The position numbers and the translations under genes are program-made. A stretch of DNA of 64,000 nucleotides from positions 124,001 through 188,000 of the forward strand of contig JAECUM010001166.1 in assembly GCA_016617855.1 (NCBI GenBank). Direction: 5' to 3'. Positions 25,991 to 41,200 of this stretch are shown here, in pieces; positions within the stretch are counted from its first letter, which is position 1, and each line of letters begins with the position of its first letter. The stretch is from Megalonaias nervosa (taxonomy: Eukaryota > Mollusca > Bivalvia > Unionida > Unionidae). Below the pieces are notes generated by a model. It did no database searches. It was given only the letters and a program-made list of their open reading frames with translations, and was not told where the DNA came from.

Positions 25991-28900
25991 CTGAAAGGAG
26001 CAAGAGACTGGACATTTAATAACTCATAGGCATAGTCAAATAAACATCAGTGATCTCCTCTATTAAGAAATTTACAATATACTATAGTCACCTTACTATC
26101 TGCCTCTTACCTAGAAGTAGTTGCTGAATTAAGTGTATTGAAGTAGAGTACATTCATGTTACTAAGCTTCTGCAGGTGTTCTGTTAAAAACCATGTCTCA
26201 GCTTGAGAAATGATCCAGATTTAAACTTCCTTTATATGACTTTCAACAAAATTTAACACAAAACCTTCATACAATGAGATTCAAGTAGGTATGAGATTGC
26301 TCACCTGGCTGTCATCTGCCTAACGGCCAAAGGAAAAAGCAGTTTGTAAAGAAATTTGGGTCAATGGAATGCTTTCTGTAAAAATTTCTTCCAATGATGT
26401 TGATTCTACATGTAACGATAATCTTCATCAGTATTTGTCAGCACATCATCTGTACAAATCTGAAAGACATTCAAACTGGACTGTTTTCTCTTGACTTTGC
26501 TAAAATTCTGCTGAGCAGTTTTTGATAAGTCATTTTCCAGTTTAAGTAACAGGAGCCATAGTTTATGATGGACTGGAATCCTGTGTATAAACTGAAATGG
26601 CTTTCATGCCAGGGTGCTTTCTGTGCAACTGAGCCAAATTCAGTTGAGTGATTTTTGAGATGTTTAAAAACAGGAATCAATTGGTGCCACATACCTTATT
26701 GTCATCAGCTGTTACTGGAGCCAAGGTGCATGCACCATTAAAGGCATGTAATTGTAGGACAGGCTAGGAAGGGTATATCTGTATTGTGATTAGGCAAGTA
26801 TTATTTAGGAAAGATATATTACCATCACCAAATGTGTCACCTGATCATAGTATCTTAGTTAAATAGATAAGAGGGAGTTACATTCCCAACCCCCTAGTCA
26901 GAACCGACTCCAGTCTTCTTACATACTGAGGGCTAGGATAAGCTCTTGGTAAATAGGAAAACACTGATCATGTGACAGTGACAAATTCTGCTAACAAATC
27001 TGTCAAGTTAATCGATCCGTGTTCCTACGTGGCTGCTGATGGACTGGCATGGGTTGCTTGTTGTTTTGCCACTACTGGACAAAGCAGGTCAAATCGGTCC
27101 ATGCATACAGAGCCAGGTTTATTCATTCCCAATCCCCATGAGTCCTGGCCAATAGTTGGGACCTGTCTGAAAGACTGCTGAATGGGGGACCCTGAGTGGC
27201 CAAATGGTCTTAAGTGCTCACTGTTACAGATCATTGCCATCTAACAACTGTCTGTGTGTGCACTGGTGCTGGTGTCGAGCGTATCCAAAGCCAGTTAGAT
27301 TCAGTAACTGGGGGTTACTACTGGTTATCTCATTTAAGATCAATGTAGCAAGTACTGCTCTTAATGGGAGACACCCATATCAATTAAAAATGCAAGATAT
27401 CTGGTGCCTGGCGAGGTATGGGGATGGATTCTGGTACTAGTTATCCCAGGAATTATCAACATAGCAAGTACCAGGAAGTTTCATGTCTGGCCTAGCTAGA
27501 CTTCTGTACCATGTCTATACTGTTCCCAAAGGTTGTGCGGTAAGTTACAGGTCGTTCTGTGTAAATGGTGGAGTTGTTGTTCCCAAAGGCTGTAAAACTG
27601 GCACCAGGCAATTCTTCTTCTTAATCAGCAATCTTACAACCTTCTGAAACCCTGTCAAGAGAAACTTGTCAGTGACAACGCTAACAGTATCCGACACACT
27701 AATCAGCCTTCCACTGAAAACCCCGATATCAATAAACTTTTCCATTTAGAGTAGCAATAACCATATTTTCATAATGGCTGCCATAGTGGCCATGCTGGAT
27801 ATCAGACTGGCACTATTTTCATTTACCAGACATCAGGCAGAATAGTGATTTTTCAAAATGGCCACTGTGGTGGCTGTGTTCATACATGCCATCCCTTTGA
27901 GAGGTTTAAGTGTAATTACTGTTATTACATGTGGCAAAAAAGCACAATTTGGGCATTAAAAGTGTATGAGTGTGTGTGTGATTTGGATTTTTAATGTAGC
28001 TTTAACAATTTTCAGCCATATACCTACTACGTCTGCATTGGGGCAGTTTTAGAGTGATGTCTACCAATGGGGCATCGTGCCGCAGACGTGTAGTATCATG
28101 TCCCACCAAACCACCTTATCCTGACACCAAGCCAACCAGTCCTAACACTAACCTCTTACTGCTGAGCGCCTAGCGAGGCAGCTGTAAGTAATATTTTTAT
28201 AAGTCTTTGGTATGACTCGGTCAGGGTTCAAACCCTTGACCTCTCACATCCGAGGCAGACACTCTAACCACTAGGCCCCTGAACAGTCATAAAAAGTGTA
28301 CACCGTATATTATAAGCCAGAATTACAGCACATATGAAAAAGATACAATTATTTTTGTTACTAACCTGGTTTCTGCAGCTGATAAAATTTCTAGTCACAA
28401 TGAGCAAAATCCATATGGATTAGAACCACAACACACACACAAAATACACTGAAAAATTATTTATATTCAGTACTCTCTTCAAATAGTCAACATGTGACTT
28501 CCTCTGAATGATTGTGAACTGAAAGTCTGCAATGAGTATGATCATGTGCTCAGAGTGCTGTATTTTATTACTCTTTCTTCTTTAAAAGTCTGTAAAGCAG
28601 TGTTGATTTGTCCCTTATTTTCATCTGACATGTTTTGAACTTTGAAAAGATCGTCTGCTCTAACATTTTTCATCATATATCATCCACAACTCACACCATA
28701 AAGCATTTTGTTGTTGTTGTTGTTGTTGTTGTGGGGCTTGACACCATTTTTCAGCACACGATAGGCTATACATGGTGGCCAGTATTAATGGTGGAGGAAG
28801 AAACCGGGAAATCCACGGAAAGAACCACCGACCCACAAGAAGCTACTGGCAAGCTTTCTCACATATCCACATTCACCGAATCTTAGAACCCAGCAGACAG

Positions 28901-29121
28901 AGGTGAGATGGCAGTGATCCGTAACAGAGAGCGCTTTAGACCACTTGGGGCCCCTAAAGCATTTTGCTTAACATATGGTACCATTTCCTTGAAAAGGATA
29001 TACTGGTCTGCTAACAAACTAGCTTACAAATATGATGAACCTATGAGGCAAAGTTCGTATCTGAGCGTGTGCATTTTGGAAAGATTCAATACTTATCCAG
29101 ATGGGTAATGAACCAGCTTCG

Positions 29122-29213
<92 letters not shown>

Positions 29214-32200
29214 GATTTTTAACGAAGCTTTAACAATTTTGCATTCATATCGCTACAATGTCTGGAGTGGGGCAGTTTATAGTGATGCCTAGCATTGATG
29301 CATCATGCCGCAGACATGTATCATTATGTCCCACCCAGTCACATTATCCTGATGCCAGGCCAACCAGTCCTAACACTAGCCTCTTAATGCTGAATGCCTG
29401 ACGAGGCAGCTGTTAGTACCAATTTTATAAGTCTTTGGTTTGACTAGACAGGGGGTCAAACCCATGACCTCCTGCATCCAAGGCAAGCGCTCTAGCCACT
29501 AAGCCACTAAAGCTGTTAAATTCATATTTGAAGAAACCTGTCTGTTTTCATGGAAATGGGATATACAAGTCATAAACAGTAAATATGGAAAGGATGCTAT
29601 TCCCACACAGCAATGATATTTTTAAAAATATTCTCAAATTTATGTGTGTGTGTGTGTGTGTGTGTGTGAGTAATTTGGATTTTTAATGTATCTTTAACAA
29701 TCTTTTCAATCATACTGCTACAATGTCTGCAGTATGGCAGTTTATAGTGATGTACAGCACTGGGGCATCATGATGCAGACATGTAACATGATGTTCCACC
29801 CAGTCACATTATCCTGACACAAGGCCAACTAGTCCTAACACTAACCTCTTAATGCCGAGCGTTAGCGAGGTCGCTTTTAGTACCATTTTTATGAATCTTT
29901 GGTATGACTTGGCCAAGGTTCGAACCTGCCACCTCCCACATCTGAGGCGGAAGCTCTAACCACTAGGTCACCAGAGCAGTCTCAAATTTATGAGTGGAAC
30001 TAAGGAGATGATAATAACAATGACAAAAGCGTATTATAGTTTTCTTTTTATTTTTAATGCAGTAAAAAAGCTTAATCCATATACAGGTGAGCGTAAAATG
30101 TAATTTGTTGAAAAAATGATCATGCCAAAAGCATAATGGTTGGTATGTATGCATACTGGATGTCCAGGTAGCACCATTTTCATCTAGGATAAACAAGACC
30201 TTGAGATGAATAATGAATGAAAAGTTTCCTAACAATAATCAAAGAAGTTCAGAAATAATAGCAATAACAAACTTGTGCTAATGGATGGACAAATGTCCGA
30301 TGATGAACGACAGACAACAGGCCAACCTACAGGCTCTTCTGGACCATGACCAAATAAAACATGCAAGAAATTTTGGTCAAATGGCTGAAAGATGCTCAAA
30401 TGGAATAATAAAATCTTACATAATTTTCATCACTATCTGTCTCTCTCTCTTACAGACTCATAAACTCACACACTTAACACTGATATAATATTTGAAACTG
30501 GAATAAATTATAACAGTGGAATGGAATCAGTGACAGGTTTTCTCCCTGCTCAACATGAAATATTTCACCCAAGCCAAGGTTCACTGTGTACCCAATTATT
30601 TTTATGAACATTTTCTTTAACAAAATGAATATGTCTAATAATCACAATGAGTCGAATGTTATAAGACGTTGGCTTCAGGAAAGAAGCTCAACCACTTGTT
30701 GAAACATATTTAGCACTCTTCAGCTACCATTACTCATCAACTAAATGGTGGAAAAAGGTGTTTAGTACAAATAATGCAATTAGACTTTAAGTCATGCAAT
30801 ACTCAATCAGAATACAGCTTGTAACAAACAGGAATCATCAATATAATTCACATACACAGTAGTGACACTGTATAGCAGGTATGTGCTGCCTATGGCCTGC
30901 AGGTCAGATCCAGTCCAAAACCTGGTTTTCTCCACTTATTTACATCGTTGGGTGTGGTTTTAAAAATCACTTACCTGGAGAAACTTACACATGCCTCCTC
31001 TACAAAATCACAACAGGTAATTTCTACATTTCTTTGAAATACAGTGCACAATCGATGAAACTTTGCACCCAATCCTATTTTTGTGTGTGTGACTATGCCT
31101 GCTTTGTGTGACATTGTCCATCTTAGCAGAATTTTCACAACTGCACATCCTAGACAGAAACCCCACATTAATATGACTTTCTTCAGAAGTAGCAGTAAGA
31201 TTTGCAAGACGGCCACTTTAGCAGCTATGTTGTCCGTCTTGAGTTACATCATTTGAATTTGTGATCAACCATTCCTTGGGATGAATGTGCGTCAAGTTTC
31301 AAGACATTCCTCCAAGCAATGTAGCACAAACAGCAATAAAAAAAAAACTCTTTTTTGTTAACAGATGGATGGACAACAGGTCATCCCATAGGATTTTCTG
31401 GTCCATGACCATTAGAGCATAAAACCAACAAAATATTGGCTGCATATCATACCTGCTGATGCTGCTGATCGAGATGGACTAGATATGAGGTGACTTTCCT
31501 TGCTCTGACGCAGAGGACTCCAACTGCCATCATCAGTAAACTGAATTTCATTGGCTTCTGTTTCCTGCCGACAGATCTCCACAAATAAACTGCAAGGAAA
31601 AAATACCATATGAAAAGAATCTATAATAACTGCATCTAAACTTGAAATAATAAGTGATACTGTGAATTCATTTCATGCAAATGATACCAAATTTTACAGA
31701 TTATTCCTTATACTGGGTTCCTGCCACAAAATTTTAAAGACGATTCCAGACCCAAAAAATAAAAATTTCCAGACCCAACAATGTGACAAGTTTATTGACC
31801 TAATGAGGCGTATTCGGGGAGACATCTGAGGTGGGAAGAGGCTATCACAAGCACTGAAATAATGGATTTACAGAACCTCATCTTGATCCTGATGAAGCTT
31901 CAATGTGTTTCAATGATTTCATATCACTTTTAACAACTGAGAGTCCCTTGTTGGAAATATCAAATTCTTTCCTGCATAACTGACATAAAGTTTTGGTCTT
32001 AATCCTGAAAGGCCTTATCCAGGCTTTAAAGTTTTTTCCCCACAAAAGGTCATAAACATAATGTCAAGACATTCTTTAAATAATATTATATATAATTGTC
32101 AATGTGTAAGCATGGAATCTCCCATGCATTTATCAACTTCAGTATTACCCGTTTATCTCTGCATTCTCTGGACCAACATAAACGGACATCGAGATAAGTG

Positions 32201-35200
32201 GGGGTGGGGAATCAAATTTCGCATACAAGTTTAATTTCTATAAGGTGACCAGTTGTCAATAAGTAGGATTCACACAGAGAAAATAAATATCGGAAATTTT
32301 GGTTAAATGATGAAAAAACTGGTCAGAAATACACTGTATACTGACAACTTACATCTGTGTAGTACAATCCATAATGCGTTAAGTACTATATATGTATATG
32401 AAAAATTCAAGAATTTGAGTATATTTCACACTGTTAGGAAATTCATGTATCAGTCACAGCCCATGAGAAACAAAAAATAAAATCACAAAAATATTTTAGT
32501 CCTCATTTAATCTACATCCCACTGTCAATAAACAAGTGTCACTAAACAATTCACTATTCTTGCAACTAGCATGTGGCTGTACAGTTGCTGACATGCTACA
32601 TGTACTTATACTGACCTAGAGTCTGGTCTGCATGAGACAATTATCAGATTGCTGAGGTTACCAAGGGGATGAGACAATTATATGATTGCTGAGGCTACCA
32701 AGGGGATGAGGCTATTCATAGGGAAATCAAAACATCTGAACAAATTAAAAATGTTCATGAACATCTTTGCAAGATAACCTACCTTCAATTAACATGATGG
32801 CCAGATAGGTGCAAGACTGGAATTTATTGTGTGTTTTATGCCGCTGTTCAGGTCATTGTAAGCAAAATGTTATTTTTTCCCTGGAAAAAGGAAACTTTCA
32901 CAGCACAATAAATATGTTCCATTCATTTTGGAAAATACAACAATCGACCAGATTCCATTGCTTTTATTGAAGTTTAGTGCTGACTTCCTTTGATGATGGC
33001 TTGCTTTGATGAAGGGTACATGTGTTATTCAAGTTGCCACCCAAGGCTAACTATAGAGAACCAAAACAAATGCCCCTTTGTTATTATGGCAACAACATTA
33101 AATAACTGTAGAACAAAGAATGAGTCAGAACAATTAGAAAATAAAAGATTTGTTCAATCTGGGACCTATGGCTTCCGTCGATATATGTGTTCATTTGTCC
33201 CAAACACGAAAGATTACTCATGTTACCAGTTCTCTAATGATGAACATTTAAGACTTTTTCCAGAGTTTTCTGTAATTTTTCAATTTTTGCAGACATTTTC
33301 AAGGCCTAGAAAAGCAATTTTCAAATTTAAAACCTTTTCCAGAATTCCAGAGCTGCACAGGAACCCTGCTTATATACCCACCCTATGCTGAACAATTGTC
33401 AATGTAGATCGGTCCTCCAGATAAGCAGCTTATTGGCATATTTTACACAGACTAGAGACTTAAAACACACAAAGAAATTGTTTAATGCGTTCACATTTTG
33501 CATTTACTCCACAGCTGATGGAGTATTGCTCCTGCCTGCCATAAGCACTGTCCCTGTTGTGTGATGGATAATTCAGCATGACCTCAAACCTGATTCTCAG
33601 TAGAACTCATAACTGTAACTAGTGTCATTTAAATAAAACTGAATCCCTCAATGTCAGGATGCTTTGTGTCAGAAATGATCTAAATCTGTTGAAACATTTA
33701 TTCAATGAAGTCATTTAAAGGTTCTGTTTTAAGCGCAATTGGTAGATTGGCATCACTGTTACAAGTTTTAAAGTTCTATAATCAGGATGCTTTCTGCCAA
33801 GTTTGGTCTAATTCTATTCAGTGTTTTTTTAAATTAGTTGTTGTTTAAAGTTTTTTTTTTATTTTTAGTAATGACAGCCATTTATGATCGCATATCAGCA
33901 TCATTTGTGCACACCTGAAATTTTCTACAAGCTGGAACGTTTAGTCAAGTTTGGTCAAATTCTATTCAGCAGTTCTGGAGAACAAGTCATTAAAAAAATT
34001 GTCTATATTTTGGGCACTGTTGGATTTAAGTCTTCCTGCCAGGACTATTCCTGTTAAATTTGATCAAGTTCTATTGTGGTTTCTGAGGAATCATTTAAAT
34101 GATTTTTTTTAATTTTTAGTAATAGTAACTATATTTGATGGTAGAACAATCATAAATTGTACAACTTTGAAAGCTCTTCATGTCAGGATATTCTGTGCCA
34201 AATTTGTAGTCAAAATTGGTCCTGTGGTATTTTGTTAAAAGAAGTTTACAATAGCAATAGTTGACAAATATATGCTGAATCAAGAATGTAAGGCCATGAC
34301 ATACGCTAACTTGTCTTGATGGCTAGATAAGCTATGAAATAATATGCTGTACAAGTTCTTTACCCATCAATAATGAGTTTATGGAATGGTGCAGGCCTAT
34401 CACAGACTGGACACATCCATGTTGGTTTCTTCTCATTCATCATAAGAAACGTCATAGCATCAAATGTTTGCAGGTGTGAGCAGGTACCAGCTCGACATGG
34501 AATCTGTATCCTCATCTTACCCAGCTGGAAAGGAAAAGTTAGTTATTACAGAATGTGTTAAATATGAATGTTCTCATTGTAGTAACATAATATGAAACCA
34601 AAAGATGTATTTGTAAATACCGCTGGTCATCAAAAGACCTTTCGTTTTCAAAATCATTTCATGTATGTGTACATGCTGATGCAAACAAAGGAATTTTCTG
34701 CTATGCATGCAAAATGAAGTGGACATTGTGGCTACAATGTTACATTTTACCAAGAGGCCCAAACAGAGCTGAGTTCACCTTGCTGTCATCTACCAAAAGC
34801 AACTTGCATGGAGATAATGTGACGTTATGTATACTGAATTACTGAATTAATTGTGTTGGTTTTTGTCCATGATTATAGATTGTAAAGGTCATTTTATAGC
34901 AATGTATTACACAGCTAATTTTTGTATATGATTGTAGATTATATTTTAAGATAATTATTGCTTGTCTGTAAACATGTTTACTCGGATACGAGCTTAGGAT
35001 GTTGGTTTTCCCCCTGGTAATTCCTGGTCTACTTGACATTCGCCATGTTCTGCACTAAAATTTTAGTAAATGACCTGACTTATTTACAACTTAGAATTTT
35101 CTGAAAATGATCTTTTAACCTTAATCCTGGTTCTCATATGCTGTCTTAGGTATTTTTTATATTAAGGTCGTTTTTACATCAGAATTATTAATTCCTATCT

Positions 35201-38200
35201 CAACATCTGTAGTGGAGTCTGTCTTTTAGTTGTGTTCAGTTAATATTTGAGAGGATCTATTCATTTAAATTATTCACTGGAATTACAAAGTACTCATTAA
35301 TACTTCTGGATTAAATCACTGTTTTGGAATTATTGCGAATTCACTGAGACATTTTTGATTACATCATTGTGACAGATCAAGACTTAGCACATCAACACTA
35401 ATCCAGGCTACTGACACATCAGCACATTCAAATTATAATTAATTTGGAACACCACTGGAATTCATTTGGAATACTCTATACATTTGGACTTGTGATAGAA
35501 CTTTTAGGACTACCTGGAATTTATTCTACAATACTGTAAATTCTTTTAAAGTTTTCACTTTATAATCTAGGGAAATAAATTATTTGTTTAATTTGACTAG
35601 ATGGTTTTTGCCCTATTCTGTTACTCAGTTTAAGACCACAGACTATGTAACAGTGATGTTTTCTGAGATTAAAGGTTTTTAATTTTCAGCAATGACTATC
35701 ATGTCGGATGGCAGATCTGTACCATTTGCAAAACCTGGAAAGGGAGGCCTTATTCCAGGATGCTTTCTGTAAAATTTAATAAACTTCTTTTCATTTGTTT
35801 TTAAAAAGTGATTTAAATGGTTTCTTTCCCTCCCTACTTGAGCAAAAATCGCAGTACCGAAGAATGGATATAGCATCATTTGAGCGTAAATGAACGGCCT
35901 TATGCCAGCCATTGTCAAAAGCCACAGGTGACTGTGTTTGGAGGAGAAAATCGGATCAGCTTGCATAATGATGATGCTGGTCATGTTGGGTCCATCTTCA
36001 GAGAAAAATTTACTTCAGCACAGTCATGAATGGACCCCTTAGCTCCCTGCCCACTGTATGATGCTAGCTGGAGAGAATCTTTTAATCCAAAGGCTATAGA
36101 CATGTGTCCATGGCAAGGAGGCAGTATGTTTGATTTGGATTTTTAATGTAACTTTAACAATTTTTCTGTCATATCACTACAATGTCTGCAGTGTGGCCAT
36201 TTATAGTAATGTCTAGCACTAGGGCATCATGCTTCAGATATATAGCATTATGTCCCGCCTAGTAACATTATCCTGACACCAGACCAACCAGTCCTAACAC
36301 TAATCTCTTAATGCCGAGCACCAAATAAGGCAGCTGCAAGTACCGTTTTCATAAGTCTTTGGTACGACTTTGTTGAAGTTCAACCCCACGACTTCCCATA
36401 TCCAAGGCAGACACTCTAACCACTAGGCCACCAGAGCGGTTCCAAAGAGGCAGTCAACTTCTTCAAACTGACCCATCTAATGGAAGGCTGGGGACCATAA
36501 TGGAGGGAAAGGAACCATTGCCACTAGATCCTTAGTGAACTCATCCTCATGCCCCTAATGGGAGGTGGAGAGTAATGGGCATGACCCCATTAGTGTCAAG
36601 AATTTCTCGCATTTTAAAAAAGATTACATCATCAACAAGCCAATAAAATAATACACTGTACATCAACAAAAGTGACTACTTTTCAATCAACAAATGACTT
36701 TGAAAGAGAAAATCTGACCAACTCATACAATCATGATGTTGGTCATGTTCATTCAATCTTCCAAGAAAGTTTACTCCAGCTCAGTGATTGCTTAAGCAGG
36801 TTTATGCATACTCATGAGGAAATTAAACTGTAGGCAACCACGAGTGAAAACTGAGTAGCAGACTTTTTTGCCTGTGACTTGTAACAATGTATGCCAGGAA
36901 ACCTTGTATGAAATTTTGTTGAATTCTCTGAGTGGCATTTGAAATGACATTGAAAGATTTTCTTATTGTAGTAATGGTAGCCATATGTGACTGGCATCAT
37001 TTGTCAGGATACTTTGTCAAATTCTGTTCAGTGTCTTTTATGCTGTCTTGAGGTATGTCTATTTATTATTAATAATGTCCATATTTTATTGTGGATCAAC
37101 ATCGTTTGTACAAATCTGAAAGGTCTTCATTTAAAGATGCTTTTCATCAAATTCAGTCATGTTCTGTTTAGCCATATTTGAAAAGAAGTAATTTAAAGTG
37201 TTTTTCTCTTTCTTCTTCAATTTTTTTTATTGTGGGGATATCTGAAGGCAGACAATAATCACATAATACAAATTGTGAAAGTTCATTATCCAAGGATGTG
37301 TTTAGTAAAAATTTATCAAATTATCTTCACTACTGTTTGAGAAGCTGAAAATAGCAATTGCTGATGGATGACTTGCAACACATGATATATATGGCAAGAC
37401 ATATGTGGCACTATTCTTTAAACTCCCTTGGCCTTATGGTTAGTGAACTAAACCTCACGACATTTTTATTGCAATCAGTAAGTTATAATGAAAAAACAAA
37501 ACAGCATGGGTTCTGAGGAATGCCATGTCCTGCCTGAATGCCATTATAACATCTTGCCAGACAAGAAGCTGTAACACATCAGATAATGTTATCAATAATA
37601 AAAATGCCAAGCAAGAAATACTAGCACATAAGGGGATATATGTTATGTGTTTATGAATAAACTTGTCAATTAAGAAATACTAGTATATCAGGGTACATAC
37701 ATTAGGCATTTATCAATTACAAACTTGCCAAACAAGAAATCCTAGGACATCAGAGTACATATGTTAGGCATTTATCAATAATAAACTTGCCAAAGAAGAA
37801 ATACTAGCACATCAGGAATATATGTTCACATCAGGGAATATATGTTATGTGTTATGAATAAACTTAATTAAGAAATTAAGAAATACTTGTGTATCAGGGT
37901 ACATATGCTAGGCATTTATCAATTACAAACTTGCCAAACAAGAAATCCAAGGCCATCAAGGTACATATCTTAGGCATTTATCAATAATAAACTTGCCAAA
38001 CAAGAAATCCTAGTACATCTGGGCACATACATTAGGCATTTATCATAATAAGCTGCCAAACATGAATCATAGCACATCAGAAGACACACTTCAGGCATTA
38101 TGAAAAAAAAATAAATTGCAGGTCAAAAATATCAGGGTACATTTATTAGGAATTTATGCAAGTTTTTGTCAAATAAATAAATTAAAAAGATATACGACTT

Positions 38201-41200
38201 TAAAAACCTTCAATACAGAATCTTTACTGTTGCATTGTTGGTGACCAATGCCATTAGCAATAAAAGTTGATAGCTATGTCTTCCCATTCCCTGGAGACAA
38301 TGCACCTACTGTGCTCATTTTGCAATAATCTTAAGCACTAAAACATACGAAATTTTCTCAATTTTCTGTAAACTATTACTTAAGGTGTCCTCATTTAACA
38401 GCTAAAAATAGCTTTTCTTTCTATACATGTTACATTTATTCCCATTTGGCAGCTATTCTAAGCCACTGCTAAAATTATGATTGTGTACAGTTAAAGTATA
38501 AAGTCTGTTCACTTACAGGACACATTAGTGACACTCTTAAACTTGTAGTGGCTACTTCACTATCTGGATCATGTGTTAACTTCTCTTTTACTGAAATAAA
38601 AGATAAACAAAAGAATGATAAATGCATTGCGGGATAACAGTGATAAAATCTTCAATTGACAAATCAATGTACATATGCCTGGGCAATTGCATTTGAGGAA
38701 CACACATGGGTACAAAAAGATGAGTTCCGTGGAAGAATCTTGGCAACTGATACAAGGATGTATTCCAGTGGCACAGGAAACACACACCCCCACTGCAGGG
38801 GGGGGGGGACAGGCCTAGTGGTGGCCCAAAATTCCCATTTAACAATCTTTTTTTACTGGGAGGGAGCCCCAGAATAAAGGTGGGAGGGATTTCTTGCTGG
38901 CTACTGATGTAATCTCCTGTGTCTAACTTGTCACCCTTGTCACCACCACTGTAAAGTGATACCTATGTCTCACCAGTTGCAGGTGACAGAGATTATGCAA
39001 CAAAAAATAAAAAACCTGCTTAATAATTTTCCACTTGTTTATCTAACAATCAATTTTTATGCCATCATCTATGTGAACCATTTCAGGCCTGCCACCTCTA
39101 AACAGACCTTCTCCAAATGGTAGTCAGTATTTTCCCACATGTCCAATTTTCATTAAGGTGTAAATAACATGTAATGGTATTGTTGATTTTGAAAACACAA
39201 ATTTTAAATGTTCAGAAGTGTGATCTGATGCAGTAAAGGCAACATTATGTTCTACTAATAGCTTGTAACATACATTTGAGTCCTAACATCTTCCAGTTTA
39301 GTTTCAAAAAGTATTGTTCCAAAACCTATGAAAGTCAAGGACTTTTTGCTATATCTCTCAATTCAACGTTTACTTTTATTTGACATGTCAGTGGCAATCA
39401 TCTCTCTCACCATCAACATGGTTCAAGTCAGCAGCCACAAATCCAAAATTTTAAACAAATTCCATAAACAACTGAGACCAGTCTATCTTACATGTTGTTA
39501 AATAACTAAGCTTCGTAACCCATCCATAATAAAAATAGTGGATAACATAATTTTTGTAAAGAAAAGCATTAAAAGATTTATTTTCCTAAAAAATGGACCC
39601 ATTCATTACCATGGAATCAAGTATCCATGTAAAAGTTAATCTGATTTCAATGTCAACAAAGAGTCCAAAATAAAAATCTGGATCTTGACCCAACCCAAAC
39701 AAGTCAATATCTGGACCACAAAAATCATATTTTTGTAATTTCTATTACTGTTTTCTGTAAGCCTGCAATTTGTGAGACATATCAGTAAACTTTGGCTGGC
39801 ATGTCTGCAATTCATTTAAAATTATTCAAAATTGAATGCATATATAACCAAGTGTATTCCCATTTTTACTTTGGCTTTTATGGACTAAACAGACTGTGCT
39901 GTTTAAAATGGTGTGGGGTTTTTTCTTCCCTGACAAAAGACAGAAAGGCACATGTCCAACTAGTAGCTAATGGTGAGGTGATATCTATATAATTTTGCCT
40001 TTCTACAGCAAAAGGTCATGTTGAAAGAGATGTTCATATTTACCAATGCTATTCATCAGCAAGTTATTTGTCCCTTATGTCTGCATGGCTTTAAGGATCA
40101 AACTGGTTGGTGCTTGATCATCATCACCATTTTTACACTGCATAGATCTTGCTCATAATCAAACCTAATCCAACATCTTCATAACAAGTTATATAACAAG
40201 TCTGATCAAAATCCTACATTGCTGCTTTAAGTGCTGGCAAGTTCAGCTAATCAAACTGTGTTCATAGCAGCAGTAAGGCACAAAATTTACGGCTAATCTG
40301 ATGTTTCTCAAAGGCAATAAAGCAACTTGAGAGCTTCCACTACCTGCACAAAAATGACTAAAATCATCAAAAGGAATAATAGTATAAGTAAAACTTCATG
40401 AACAAACACAAAGTATAATATGACTTGGCACTATCAGCAGCAGCTTGAAGTCACATGCCCTGCATGAAAAATTTGGGTGAAGGTCCCAAATGGTGGTCAG
40501 GGTGAGCACACTTCTTGAATTGTTTTAGTGGCAATGATGCGATGAAGCCTCCTAAATCCACTTCTGCCTCAAGCCAGGCAAGAGGCCCCAGGTGACCGAG
40601 TTGTCTGAGGCGCTCACCTTCACAAATCACTCATTCAGCTCACCTGTGATCAAGACTGAACTTGACAGGCAAGGGCATGTGAGAAAGGTTGCCAGTAGCT
40701 TCTATGTTTAACATCGAACGTATGACTACATACCAGAGAGAACCCATTACAGGTTTATTTGAGTGAAAGGTATTTGTACAAACATGGACCGGTAATGGAA
40801 AATTTACGAATCCACACAAGTTGTGTGCTCCCCTTGTCTCAATCATGTATGAACAGTGCTCAAATTTGAACAATTTTGATTGGATGCGGTGAAATTCATA
40901 GACCCAAAGGACAGAAATACATAGCTGCCAACCCCCAAGTACAAAAATACTGATTGCTTACGACAAAAATACTGACTTTCAGGACCAAATACTGATTTTT
41001 AAAATTTTAATGCATTATGTAACTACTTACAACATATACAACCATCAGTAAGGTAGGACAGTGCCTTACATAATTATTTAATATCAGAGATGCACGTGTT
41101 GCACACTTGCACCTTCTGGACGGACACCCTGTTCCATTCGGGTGCCCATTCAGAAGGTGCAAGAGTGCAACACACTCAGACACAGGCTGTTTATAGGAGC

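Noticed and set aside
32990..33391. Plus-strand open frame of 133 codons inside the 31713 transposon
   Set aside because: It runs into the inverted terminal repeat and shows no transposase residues I can recognise.
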